Positions 51,756 to 59,472 of a stretch of 64,000 nt of DNA are shown piece after piece. The notes beneath the pieces were generated by a model. That model made no database searches. It had not been told where the DNA came from and saw only the letters and a list, made by a program, of their open reading frames with translations. This DNA comes from Candidatus Pseudomonas phytovorans (GTDB lineage Bacteria > Pseudomonadota > Gammaproteobacteria > Pseudomonadales > Pseudomonadaceae). The translations under genes were made by a program, and so were the position numbers. The DNA lies in NCBI GenBank assembly GCA_029202525.1, contig CP119325.1, positions 5,182,001 through 5,246,000 on the forward strand. Reading direction: 5' to 3'. Every line of letters begins with the position of its first letter. Position 1 is the stretch's first letter.

Positions 51756-52556
51756 ATGCGCCACTGCCTTGCACTGTTAGCGTTGCTCCTGAGCCTGCCG
51801 CTGTCGGCGGCGCAGCTGCACCTGGAACTTGGTGCCAATGCGCGCCAGTGGAGCAGCGCTGAACTGCTCGGCCACCCGCAGGCCCGGGAAATCACCATTG
51901 AGCAGGACGTGTCCTACAAACGCCCCATGCGCTATCGCGCGGTGCCATTGGCCACACTGCTGGAAGGCGTGAGCGCCAGCGACCACCTGCAAGCGGTGGC
52001 GCTGGACGGTTTTGCGGCCGAGATGCCAGCGGCGCCGCTGCTACAGCAGGGGCCTGCGCGCGCATGGTTGGCTGTTGAAGACCCTGGCAAGCCCTGGCCA
52101 CCTTTGGGCCAGGGAAAACCAAGCGCCGGGCCGTTCTACCTGGTGTGGACTGCACCCGAGGCCAGCGGCATCCGCCCGGAGCAGTGGCCGTTCCAGATTT
52201 CCAGCATTCGCAAACTGGCTGCGGTGGAACAGCGCTTTCCGGCGCTGCTGCCCGACCCCAGGTTACCGGCCGATAGCCCGGTGCGCGAAGGTTTTGCCTT
52301 GTTCCAGCAGAACTGCCTGGCGTGCCACCGGCTCAATGGCGCGGGAGATGCGCAATTGGGGCCGGATTTGAATGTGCCGCATAACCCGACCGAGTACTTT
52401 CAGCCGGCGTTTCTGCGCAAGCTGATTCGCGACCCGCAGAGCCTGAGAAAGTGGCCGCAGGCGAAGATGCCGGGGTTTGCGGAGAATGTGTTGAGTGAGC
52501 GGGAGCTGGATGCGTTACTGGCCTATCTGGGGCATATGGCCGGGCGCAGGCCTTGA
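51756..52556 (+). CDS. secreted protein: molybdopterin-oxidoreductase-like domain fused to cytochrome c
   Basis: This 266-residue periplasmic protein has a signal peptide at residues 1-18 (LSA-AQ). Residues 20-150 look like the small beta domain of the sulfite oxidase/YedY fold (LHLELGANARQWSSAELLG, YRAVPLATLLEGV, DGFAAEMPAAPL, GPFYLVWTAPE) but lack the molybdenum-ligand cysteine. A mono-haem cytochrome c domain follows, with CLACH at residues 187-191 and a likely Met axial ligand in AKMPGF. The fusion suggests electron transfer from a bound substrate or partner; the redox partner is unknown. It is monocistronic. Confidence 0.8.
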   Translation: MRHCLALLALLLSLPLSAAQLHLELGANARQWSSAELLGHPQAREITIEQDVSYKRPMRYRAVPLATLLEGVSASDHLQAVALDGFAAEMPAAPLLQQGPARAWLAVEDPGKPWPPLGQGKPSAGPFYLVWTAPEASGIRPEQWPFQISSIRKLAAVEQRFPALLPDPRLPADSPVREGFALFQQNCLACHRLNGAGDAQLGPDLNVPHNPTEYFQPAFLRKLIRDPQSLRKWPQAKMPGFAENVLSERELDALLAYLGHMAGRRP

Positions 52557-52568
52557 GAGCAGCGTGTG

Positions 52569-52611
52569 CTTCTTCGCGGGCAGGCGCGCTGTCACCGGCC
52601 CGCGAAGAGGC
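52569..52611. repeat. degenerate REP stem
   Basis: CTTCTTCGCGGGC and GCCCGCGAAGAGG form a stem with a divergent centre, between convergent genes. Confidence 0.65.
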
Positions 52612-52624
52612 TCACACAATACGT

Positions 52625-52957
52625 TCAGGCTACGGGCCGTTCGTGCTTGACCCCCCACCCTTCTACCTCGCCACCATACGGTGACACCAACTGCTCAAAG
52701 GCCTCTTCGAAGTCGCCAATCCCGCCATAGGTGGCATACATGACCTTGCTCAGTTCCAGGTGCCAGGCACCGTCGCCCATTTCCTTGACCTGGGCATTGA
52801 TCGATTCACCGCGAAACTGCCCGGCGGCGCGACGAGCCCCTACTTCGTCGGGGAATACGGCATAGAACTCGATCGGGTGGATTTGGGTGAAGTCGAAACC
52901 GCCTGCTTTCATCTGGCGCAGGACGTTGCTGCTGATGTCGTCGTTCTGGCTGCTCAT
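52625..52957 (-). CDS. rraB: RraB-family regulator of ribonuclease E
   Basis: This 110-residue acidic protein is of the RraB fold. Typical are VLRQMKAGGFDFTQIHPIEF, the middle region KEMGDGAWHLELSKVM, and FEEAFEQLVSPYGGEVEGWG. In enterobacteria RraB binds RNase E and alters degradosome composition. AGGAGGACGTTTCATG gives a strong ribosome site and fixes the start at 52957. The upstream 180 bp (52958-53137) hold its promoter and show no other gene. Confidence 0.82.
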   Translation of the reverse strand: MSSQNDDISSNVLRQMKAGGFDFTQIHPIEFYAVFPDEVGARRAAGQFRGESINAQVKEMGDGAWHLELSKVMYATYGGIGDFEEAFEQLVSPYGGEVEGWGVKHERPVA

Positions 52958-53137
52958 GAAACGTCCTCCTGAATAAAGCAATGGATAGACTTTCCGTGCA
53001 CTACGCACCTGCCGGCAATCAATGGCCGGGCAGTTCGAGCTGATGCAAGACGCGAATTGAAACAGTGCCAACCCGCAGAATAGGCAGGCACCTTCCACAA
53101 GCGTAGTGCCTGCAAAGGCACCACGCAAACGTGTGGA

Positions 53138-53374
53138 TCAGGGCGCTTCGTGGATGCTGTTGATGGTCACGCCGTTCTGCTCCTTGAGCCAGCGTGCCGT
53201 GGGGGAAATGGTGCGGCCTTGAAAGTCGTTGAGATCCAGCTCGTCCATCACCGGGAACAGGTGCGAACGGATGGCCCGCGCGGCGTCTTCCTCGCTGGGG
53301 CAATGCTCGGCATGCAACAGCAACGAGGACGGTTCGCCTTTCTGGTCGGCAAAAATGACTTCCCACTCTTTCAT
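53138..53374 (-). CDS. small acidic protein, unknown
   Basis: This 78-residue cytoplasmic protein begins MKEWEVIFADQKGEPSSLLL and has an alpha/beta look: strand, helix (PSEEDAARAIRSHLF), strand and a conserved-looking RTISPTARWLKEQNGVTI. GAGGG lies upstream of the ATG at 53374; an earlier in-frame ATG at 53395 has no ribosome site. No function recognised. It lies between rraB and a phosphoglycerol-transferase-like gene on the same strand. Confidence 0.65.
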   Translation of the reverse strand: MKEWEVIFADQKGEPSSLLLHAEHCPSEEDAARAIRSHLFPVMDELDLNDFQGRTISPTARWLKEQNGVTINSIHEAP

Positions 53375-53466
53375 TGAACGAACCCTCAAAGTCAACGAAC
53401 ACCGGGTGTGTGATGCCAGAATAACTGACCTTTGGGCGGGGGAAATGTTCAGTCCATACCTGCGAA

Positions 53467-53485
53467 GGGGCCGCAGAGCGGCCCC
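53467..53485 (-). terminator. hairpin after the phosphoglycerol-transferase-like gene
   Basis: GGGGCCGC and GCGGCCCC form an 8-bp stem with loop AGA. No T-run follows on the minus strand. Confidence 0.5.
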
Positions 53486-53495
53486 TGTTACAGCC

Positions 53496-55553
53496 TTACT
53501 TCGGTGTGCCGTGCACTACGCCAGCCGTGTTATCCAGCAGGCTCTTGGTCGCCGTCTGGATATACGCCTCGAGTTTCTTGAGCATTTGGGGCTGGTCCGG
53601 GCTTTCGATCAGTTCAGCCTTGAACTCGCTGCCCAGCTGGTAGCGGTACATGCGCGGGGTCATGTCCTTGGACTCGATCAGGATGCGGTCGCCCTGCACC
53701 AGGCCGACGATCTGCTCGCTGCCCGACGGCTTGATCATGCCCACGCCCTGGTCACCCTCAGGCAGGTTGAGCAGGTCGCGGCCCCAGCACTGGTGGCGAG
53801 TCTCGCCGCCCAGGCGGCCCATGATGGTCGGCACGATGTCGACCTGGGTGCCCACGGTGTGGTTCACCGCACCGAACTTCTCCTGAATGCCCGGGGCAAT
53901 CAGCAGCAGCGGTACGTTGAAACGGCCCAGGTCCAGTTCGGTCACTTGCTGGTGGTTGCCAAAGCCATGGTCGCCGACGATGACAAACAGGGTTTCCTTG
54001 AAGTACGGCTCTTTACGGGCCTTCTCGAAGAACTGGCCCAGCGCCCAGTCTGAATAGCGCATGGCGGTCAGGTGCTCGTCCAGGCGACCCTGGCCGGTGA
54101 CCTTCTCGACCGGCAGGTCTGTGGGCAGCGCATACGGGGTGTGGTTGGAAAGGGTCTGCAGCAGCGCGTAGATCGGCTTTTTGCCGTCGTGCTTGGCCAG
54201 TTCCTCGTTGCCGCGGTCGAACATGTCCTGGTCGGACACGCCCCAGGTCGGGTCGGAGAACACCGGGTTGACGAAGTCGTTACGGCCGATGAAGGTGGTC
54301 ATGCCCTGGTTGCCGAAGAACCCGGACTGGTTGTCCCAGGCAAAATCGCCGTTGTAGACGTACACATCGTCATAATCGCGGGCGCTGAGCAGTGCCGGCA
54401 GGCCAGACAGTTTGTGGCCGCCTTCCGGGGTCTGCATCAGGTATTCGAAACCTGGCAGGTTGGGGAAGCAGGCCATGGTGGCGAACATGCCCTGGTGGGT
54501 ATGGGTGCCGTTGGAGAAGAAGCGGTCGAACAGCAGGCCTTCTTTGGCCAGCTTGTCGAAGTACGGGGTGATGTTGTTGGGGCTGCCCAGCGCGCCCACC
54601 GAGTGGCCGGCGAAGCTCTCCATCAGGATCACCACCACGTTCTTGATCGGCAGGGTGCGCTCGGCCGGCGGCACGAAGTCGCGGCGGATGGCAGCCTCGT
54701 CGGCATCGACCAGGGTGTCGTGGGCGGTCAGCAGCTGTTCGCGCACGGTTTGCGTGGCCACGTTCTGCTCCAGTACCGGCTTCCAGATGTTGGCGCGGTC
54801 TTCACCGAAGCGGCTCTTGGCAGCGTCGATCAGGGTCAAGGTGCCGTTCAGGCCCAGCTGGTTGACGAAGTTGGAGTCGGTGGTGAAGGCATCACCCCAG
54901 CGCATTGGCGGGCCTTGGCGCAGGGTGCCACGGGCGGCGACCACGGCCACCAGCAGAATCACCATGAACACCGCCAGGCGGTTGTACCACGGGGCAACGC
55001 GGTGCAGGCCATCGCCACGGGTCGCGCGGTCGATACCTTTGAACAGCAAGCTCAACAGCCAGGTGCCGAAGGCCCAGGCCAACAGGTAGCGCACCACCGG
55101 GAAACCGTACCAGAGCATGCTCATGACGGTTTTCGGGTCTTCCTTGATGTACTGGAACACCAGGCCGTTGAGGCGCTGGTGGAACTCGCGGTAGAAGTCC
55201 ATTTCCATCAGGCCGAGGAACATCACCACGCTTGAGGTGAGGGTCAGCCAGAAGCGGAACACGCCACGCCGGGCCATGGCCCAGGGGCTGAGGATGGCCA
55301 GCAGCAGCGGAATGCTGAGGTACACCACTACCCGCAGGTCGAAGCGCAAGCCGTTGAGGAAGCCTTCGGCAACCGTCGTATACGGGGTATCGCCGATCAT
55401 GTCGCTGTTGTAGACCAGCAGCGCCAGGCGCACCAGGCTGAGCATCAGCATGATCACCAGGCCGCTGAGCAGCGTGTAGGCCAGGTGGGATTTCAGGGTC
55501 GGCGAAAACGACGTTCGCGCGCCCTGTTGCTTCAAGGCGTCCGTGTTAGCCAT
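53496..55553 (-). CDS. phosphoglycerol transferase / LTA synthase-like membrane enzyme
   Basis: This 685-residue protein has five membrane helices in residues 20-215 and a periplasmic alkaline-phosphatase/sulfatase-fold domain from about residue 300. Metal and nucleophile sites are visible: VVVILMESFAGHSVGALGSP (metal Glu), FFSNGTHTHQG with the threonine nucleophile, and VIVGDHGFGNHQQ. Family members move phosphoglycerol from phosphatidylglycerol to lipoteichoic acid, or to periplasmic glucans in Gram-negatives; the latter or an envelope role is more likely here. The ATG at 55553 is the only reasonable start. It ends at a GC hairpin; the REP pair upstream separates it from the next gene. Confidence 0.9.
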   Translation of the reverse strand: MANTDALKQQGARTSFSPTLKSHLAYTLLSGLVIMLMLSLVRLALLVYNSDMIGDTPYTTVAEGFLNGLRFDLRVVVYLSIPLLLAILSPWAMARRGVFRFWLTLTSSVVMFLGLMEMDFYREFHQRLNGLVFQYIKEDPKTVMSMLWYGFPVVRYLLAWAFGTWLLSLLFKGIDRATRGDGLHRVAPWYNRLAVFMVILLVAVVAARGTLRQGPPMRWGDAFTTDSNFVNQLGLNGTLTLIDAAKSRFGEDRANIWKPVLEQNVATQTVREQLLTAHDTLVDADEAAIRRDFVPPAERTLPIKNVVVILMESFAGHSVGALGSPNNITPYFDKLAKEGLLFDRFFSNGTHTHQGMFATMACFPNLPGFEYLMQTPEGGHKLSGLPALLSARDYDDVYVYNGDFAWDNQSGFFGNQGMTTFIGRNDFVNPVFSDPTWGVSDQDMFDRGNEELAKHDGKKPIYALLQTLSNHTPYALPTDLPVEKVTGQGRLDEHLTAMRYSDWALGQFFEKARKEPYFKETLFVIVGDHGFGNHQQVTELDLGRFNVPLLLIAPGIQEKFGAVNHTVGTQVDIVPTIMGRLGGETRHQCWGRDLLNLPEGDQGVGMIKPSGSEQIVGLVQGDRILIESKDMTPRMYRYQLGSEFKAELIESPDQPQMLKKLEAYIQTATKSLLDNTAGVVHGTPK

Positions 55554-55686
55554 GAATGGGAAGGTCCTAGGATTGCGGTTTGCGGAGAGGCGGTGGCGCT
55601 AGACCAACGCAGCATTGTGCGGGAGCGGATTCTGTTTAAACCAATGTGAAAATTTTGTCACTGGGATGTTGCGGCTTTTGTCTGCT

Positions 55687-55784
55687 CCGGCCTCTTCGCG
55701 GGCACGCCCGCTCCCACAGGGTCATCACTGCCCTCAGGTTCGCTGATATCCCTGTGGGAGCGGGCGTGCCCGCGAAGAGGCCGG
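55687..55784. repeat. REP inverted pair
   Basis: Facing copies of CCGGCCTCTTCGCGGGCACG lie between two minus-strand genes. Confidence 0.9.
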
Positions 55785-55793
55785 TACAGGCAA

Positions 55794-55985
55794 TCAAATC
55801 CGCACATTCCCCCGCGGCCCGGCAATCGCCCAGATCACCAGCCCCACTACCGGCAGCAAGGCGATCAGCAGTATCCACAACACCTTGGCACCCACTTCGC
55901 TGCCACTCTTGATCACATTGAGGATGGCCCAGATATCCAGCGCCAGGATGATCAGCCCGACCAGGCTGTTGAACGTAGACCCCAT
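55794..55985 (-). CDS. PLDc_N-domain small membrane protein
   Basis: This 63-residue protein has two membrane helices: residues 7-25 (SLVGLIILALDIWAILNVI) and 34-55 (KVLWILLIALLPVVGLVIWA), ending GPRGNVRI. This is the pattern of the phospholipase D N-terminal domain found alone in many small proteins. AGGAG precedes the ATG at 55985. It is divergent from the ZIP transporter gene. Role unknown. Confidence 0.82.
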   Translation of the reverse strand: MGSTFNSLVGLIILALDIWAILNVIKSGSEVGAKVLWILLIALLPVVGLVIWAIAGPRGNVRI

Positions 55986-56111
55986 GCCAAAACTCCTGTC
56001 CAAAGGCTTTGCTGCACAGCATAGCCAGCTATCGCGCCAATAGAAGGGAATCCTTGGCCGCTGGCGCCGGTCCCTGAGTAGACTGCCTGTATTCATTGAT
56101 TCGAGGTTTGC

Positions 56112-57050
56112 ATGCCACCCGCCCACACTCAGAGCGTCGCCCCACCCTCCCTGCTGCAGGCCTGGCGCCAGCAGGTCGCCAACACCCCCTGGCTCAGCGC
56201 CGGCCTGGGGCTGAGCCTGCTGGCGGTGGTCGTGCTGCTGGGCGCCAGCCTGTGGAACGCGGTGAACGGCGACCACGCCGACAACCTGCACCTGGCCATG
56301 CTGGGCGGGCTGGCCGGGTTTGGCGCCACTGCGCTGGGTGCAGTGTTGGCGGTGGTGCTACGTGATGTCAGCGCCCGCACCCAGGACGTGATGCTTGGTT
56401 TTGCCGCCGGCATGATGCTGGCCGCCAGTTCGTTTTCGCTGATTCTGCCGGGCCTGGACGCCGCCCGTGAGATCACCGGCAACGGCCCCGCGGCGGCCTT
56501 TACCGTGGTACTGGGCATGGGCCTGGGCGTGCTGTTGATGCTGGGCCTGGACCGTTTCACCCCGCATGAGCACGAAAGCACCGGCCCGTGCGGCCCCGAG
56601 GCCGAGCGGATCAGCCGGGTGTGGCTGTTCGTGCTGGCAATTACCCTGCACAACCTGCCTGAAGGCATGGCAATCGGCGTGAGCTTCGCCAATGGCGACA
56701 TGAACATCGGCCTGCCACTGACCAGTGCCATCGCCATTCAGGACATCCCCGAGGGGCTGGCCGTGGCGCTGGCCTTGCGCGCCACCGGGTTGTCCAGCCT
56801 GAAAGCTGCGCTGGTGGCGATCGGGTCGGGGTTGATGGAACCGCTGGGGGCGGTGATCGGGCTAGGGATATCGACCGGGTTTGCCCTCGCCTACCCGATC
56901 AGCATGGGGCTGGCGGCGGGGGCGATGATTTTTGTGGTGAGCCACGAGGTGATACCGGAAACCCACCGCAACGGGCACCAGACTGCAGCGACCTTGGTGT
57001 TGATGGGCGGGTTTGCGGTGATGATGTTCCTCGATACAGCGCTGGGCTGA
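56112..57050 (+). CDS. ZIP-family zinc transporter (ZupT/GufA type)
   Basis: This 312-residue inner-membrane ZIP protein has about eight helices after a 30-residue N-terminal tail. The metal-binding helix IV motif HNLPEGMAIGVSFANGD is intact, and helix V has AIAIQDIPEGLAVALAL. A short histidine-containing loop (TPHEHESTGPCG) lies between helices III and IV. ZIP proteins bring Zn2+ or other divalent metals into the cytoplasm. GAGG lies before the ATG. No Zur-like site was recognised in the 126-bp gap. Confidence 0.92.
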   Translation: MPPAHTQSVAPPSLLQAWRQQVANTPWLSAGLGLSLLAVVVLLGASLWNAVNGDHADNLHLAMLGGLAGFGATALGAVLAVVLRDVSARTQDVMLGFAAGMMLAASSFSLILPGLDAAREITGNGPAAAFTVVLGMGLGVLLMLGLDRFTPHEHESTGPCGPEAERISRVWLFVLAITLHNLPEGMAIGVSFANGDMNIGLPLTSAIAIQDIPEGLAVALALRATGLSSLKAALVAIGSGLMEPLGAVIGLGISTGFALAYPISMGLAAGAMIFVVSHEVIPETHRNGHQTAATLVLMGGFAVMMFLDTALG

Positions 57051-57068
57051 CGATAGATGTTTCCTGAG

Positions 57069-57161
57069 CCGGCCTCTTCGCGGGCTCGCCCGCTCCCACA
57101 GGGATATCACAGGGCCTGAAGGCGGTGGAGCACCTGTGGGAGCGGGCATGCCCGCGAAGAA
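57069..57161. repeat. REP inverted pair
   Basis: Facing REP units with core CCGGCCTCTTCGCGGGCTCG on the left lie between convergent genes. Confidence 0.9.
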
Positions 57162-57174
57162 GCAAACACTGAAA

Positions 57175-57705
57175 TCAAACGTGTACAGCGACTTTCAAAG
57201 CCTCAAGCGCCGGCTCGACTTTGATGCCCACCTCAGCCCCCAGCTCCAGCACACGCGCCAGGTCGTTCTGGCCGACCATCACCACCTGCAACTCGTCATC
57301 CAGCAACTGGCTGAAGTTCAGCAGCACATAACCACCGGCCTCTTTGTTCAAAGCACCCATCTGCACCTGAATGCGGTTGAGCGCGGTCAGTGGCTCGGTG
57401 CGGGCCAGTTGCTTGGGCTTGAGGGTGAACGGGACGCTGCTGTCGAACGAGTCGCTGATCTGCTGGAACAGGTCCTGATAGCTGTCGGCCTGGAACACCA
57501 CGGTGTCCGGCAGGCTGCCGAGCACCACCCATTCGCCCAGCGGCATGGGGAAGCTGTCGTCGTAGTTGATGTCGGGGTTGGCGGCCAGGAACGCGGCCGG
57601 GTCGGCGTAGGCCTGTGCGGCCTCGTCGGCGACGCGCTCGATGTCTTCCTCGCGCATGCAGCCGGCGCCGATGAGGCTGATGAATTCGAGCAACTGAGTT
57701 TTCAT
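57175..57705 (-). CDS. conserved cytoplasmic protein, unknown
   Basis: This 176-residue protein has no signal peptide and no membrane helix. It begins MKTQLLEFISLIGAGCMREE, is acidic and mixed alpha/beta, and ends in a hydrophobic IKVEPALEALKVAVHV. I do not recognise a family. Its 3' end meets a REP pair. It is downstream of the ankyrin gene on the same strand with 60 bp between, so they may be co-transcribed. Confidence 0.75.
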   Translation of the reverse strand: MKTQLLEFISLIGAGCMREEDIERVADEAAQAYADPAAFLAANPDINYDDSFPMPLGEWVVLGSLPDTVVFQADSYQDLFQQISDSFDSSVPFTLKPKQLARTEPLTALNRIQVQMGALNKEAGGYVLLNFSQLLDDELQVVMVGQNDLARVLELGAEVGIKVEPALEALKVAVHV

Positions 57706-57765
57706 GAAAAGGGGCCTGCGACGGGTGAAAAGTCGCCAAGGATAGCCGCAAATGCCCCCTTGCGG

Positions 57766-58290
57766 TTAGCCGGCCAGCGTTTGCAGGCGTGCGGCAGTGT
57801 CCACCGCACCCATGGTTTGCGCCGCCATCAGCGCAGTGGCGCCGCGGGCATCCTGGCGCGCCGGGTCGGCGCCCTGGGCCAACAGGTAGTCGAGCATTTC
57901 GCAGCGGTTGAACATGGCCGCCAGCATCAAAGCGGTGCGCCCGTCCTGCGCAGCGGCGTCCACTGGCACGCCGTGCTCCAGCAGCAGGCGGATCATCGGC
58001 AGATCCCCCTTGAATGCGGCACCGGCAATGGGCAACTGCCCGTTGTCGTTGGCGATCAGCGGGTCGGCGCCCTGCGCCAGCAGTACCCGCACTGCGTCGT
58101 GGTGGCCGTGGTAGCTGGCCAGCATCAGCAGGGTATCGCCCTTGTGGTTGCGCAGGTTGGCCGGCAGGCCACTGGCGAGCAAGCGCTCAAGCATTTCGGC
58201 ATCACCCTGGCGGGCACGTTCGAACACCTGCTCGGCGAATGCAGCGGTTTCTTCGTCGGTCATGGTGGCGGGCGCGGTCTGGCTGGACAT
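57766..58290 (-). CDS. ankyrin-repeat protein
   Basis: This 174-residue cytoplasmic protein consists of four ankyrin repeats after a short helical N-terminus: KGDTLLMLASYHGHHDAVRV, GQLPIAGAAFKGDLPMIRLL, GRTALMLAAMFNRCEMLDYL and GATALMAAQTMGAVDTAARL. Small stand-alone ankyrin proteins are common beside catalase genes in Pseudomonas (AnkB-like), but none is here. AGGAGGTTCCCG precedes the ATG at 58290. Its upstream gap is shared with the divergent DUF3509 gene and holds the tandem palindromes. Confidence 0.88.
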   Translation of the reverse strand: MSSQTAPATMTDEETAAFAEQVFERARQGDAEMLERLLASGLPANLRNHKGDTLLMLASYHGHHDAVRVLLAQGADPLIANDNGQLPIAGAAFKGDLPMIRLLLEHGVPVDAAAQDGRTALMLAAMFNRCEMLDYLLAQGADPARQDARGATALMAAQTMGAVDTAARLQTLAG

Positions 58291-58390
58291 CGGGAACCTC
58301 CTGGCATAAATGATTGCCCAAGTTTTTGTCAGGCATGCCATTGCGGTCAAAGGTTCAGATTCTATGGGGTCGATAGCCAAAGCCTGACCC

Positions 58391-58417
58391 GTGCAAAATG
58401 CACTGTGCAAAATGCAC
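58391..58417. promoter_or_regulatory. two tandem GTGCAAAATGCAC palindromes
   Basis: GTGCA-AAA-TGCAC occurs perfectly at 58391-58403 and 58405-58417, a 14-bp period. A decayed third copy (CATGCAACCTGCAC) follows at 58420-58433. They are about 85-110 bp upstream of the sigma-54 -24 element, where activator sites of that sigma factor usually lie. Confidence 0.6.
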
Positions 58418-58499
58418 GACCATGCAACCTGCACGGCCGCACCGTTGGATCATCATCCTAAACGGCTGTATTTACTGGTTTTTTCTTCGAATCTAGTTC

Positions 58500-58515
58500 T
58501 GGCACGGTCGCTGCA
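58500..58515 (+). promoter_or_regulatory. sigma-54 promoter of the DUF3509 gene
   Basis: TGGCACG (-24 region, from 58500) and CTGCA (-12 region, 58511-58515) match the RpoN consensus TGGCAC-N5-TTGCA with one mismatch and exact spacing. Transcription would start near 58527, 30 bp before the ATG. Confidence 0.7.
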
Positions 58516-58556
58516 ATCATCAACTCATGTCTGCCACATAACAGCCAGGAGTTGAT

Positions 58557-58829
58557 ATGGACCTCATCCAGCAAAAGTTCGTTTCGGTATTTTCGGCCTA
58601 TCAAGTGACCACCCAGGCGCGCCCTGATGGCGGCGTCCTGTTGACCCTGCGTGCCGCTGACAACAAGGTCACCCGCCGCGTGCTGACCTATGTGCAACTG
58701 CACAATGCCGAGCAGCTGTCCTGGGCGATCAGTGCCATCCGCCGTGACCTGGCTGAACAAGCCAGTGAATTGCCGGTGATTACCATGCTGCAGAGCCAAC
58801 AGCGGTTTGCCCTGCCGACCTATCGCTGA
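58557..58829 (+). CDS. DUF3509 protein
   Basis: This 90-residue Pseudomonas-type protein, MDLIQQKFVSVFSAYQVTTQ followed by ARPDGGVLLTLRAAD and SWAISAIRRDLAEQ, matches the DUF3509 family as I know it. It is small, soluble and alpha/beta. CAGGAGTTGATATGG gives a strong ribosome site. A sigma-54 promoter and palindromes upstream suggest control by an enhancer-binding protein, perhaps for nitrogen or carbon status. Function is unknown. A REP pair follows. Confidence 0.85.
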   Translation: MDLIQQKFVSVFSAYQVTTQARPDGGVLLTLRAADNKVTRRVLTYVQLHNAEQLSWAISAIRRDLAEQASELPVITMLQSQQRFALPTYR

Positions 58830-58847
58830 GTTTTGTATTACCTGATC

Positions 58848-58926
58848 TGGCCTCTTCGCGGGCGCGCCCGCTCCCACAGGTTGTGCGCCGCTCTCTGTGG
58901 GAGCGGGCATGCCCGCGAAGAGGCCG
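58848..58926. repeat. REP inverted pair, short centre
   Basis: Facing REP units (GGCCTCTTCGCGGGCGCGCC on the left) are separated by only about 16 bases. Confidence 0.9.
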
Positions 58927-58935
58927 GCACAGGCA

Positions 58936-59472
58936 TTACAACTCGTCGATCCCCAAAAACGCCCGTCCACTCACATCCCCGGTAAACCGCGCCTGCACGC
59001 CCTGCTCGTTGCCGTACAAACGCAACGCCAGGCAAAACGGCGTATCGCCCAGCTCAACCCAACGCCGTATCCCCGCAGGCACCACCAACTGGTCGCCTTT
59101 CTCGCACAACACCGAATACACCCAGTCCCCCACACGCAGCCCAACCTGAGCACGCCCGCTGACCACGGTAAACACCTCGTCGGCATCATGCACATGCTCA
59201 TCGCGCACATCGGCCTGCGCCGGGTCTTCACCGTCACGGTTCAACAACACGAACGCCTTGCTGCCGTGTGCCGTCATCAGCTGGTCCAGGTATTCACGGC
59301 ACGTCTCCAACACCTCGTCCTCGGACGTGCCCGGGCGTACACGCAGGCCTGTGTCGGTGTGCACAAAACGCACGCCCTGCTCGGCCAGGGTGGCGGTGAT
59401 ATCGTCGTGGTGGGTCAGCACCTTGTTCGGCAGCGCCGGGCTGGCGGGGTGAAAAACGCTGAGAATGCTCAT
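58936..59472 (-). CDS. acireductone dioxygenase-like cupin with a missing metal ligand
   Basis: This 178-residue cupin has the acireductone dioxygenase layout throughout (VYSVLCEKGDQLVVPAG, LRLYGNEQGVQARFTGD). Ligands His93, His95 and Glu99 are present in EHVHDADE. The fourth, the histidine just before Trp in normal enzymes (HW), is Arg137 here (GIRRW; codon CGT). Normal enzymes act in methionine salvage; no mtn genes lie nearby. Its ATG overlaps the stop of the MFS gene by one base (TGATG), so the two are coupled. It may be a repurposed paralogue. Confidence 0.8.
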   Translation of the reverse strand: MSILSVFHPASPALPNKVLTHHDDITATLAEQGVRFVHTDTGLRVRPGTSEDEVLETCREYLDQLMTAHGSKAFVLLNRDGEDPAQADVRDEHVHDADEVFTVVSGRAQVGLRVGDWVYSVLCEKGDQLVVPAGIRRWVELGDTPFCLALRLYGNEQGVQARFTGDVSGRAFLGIDEL

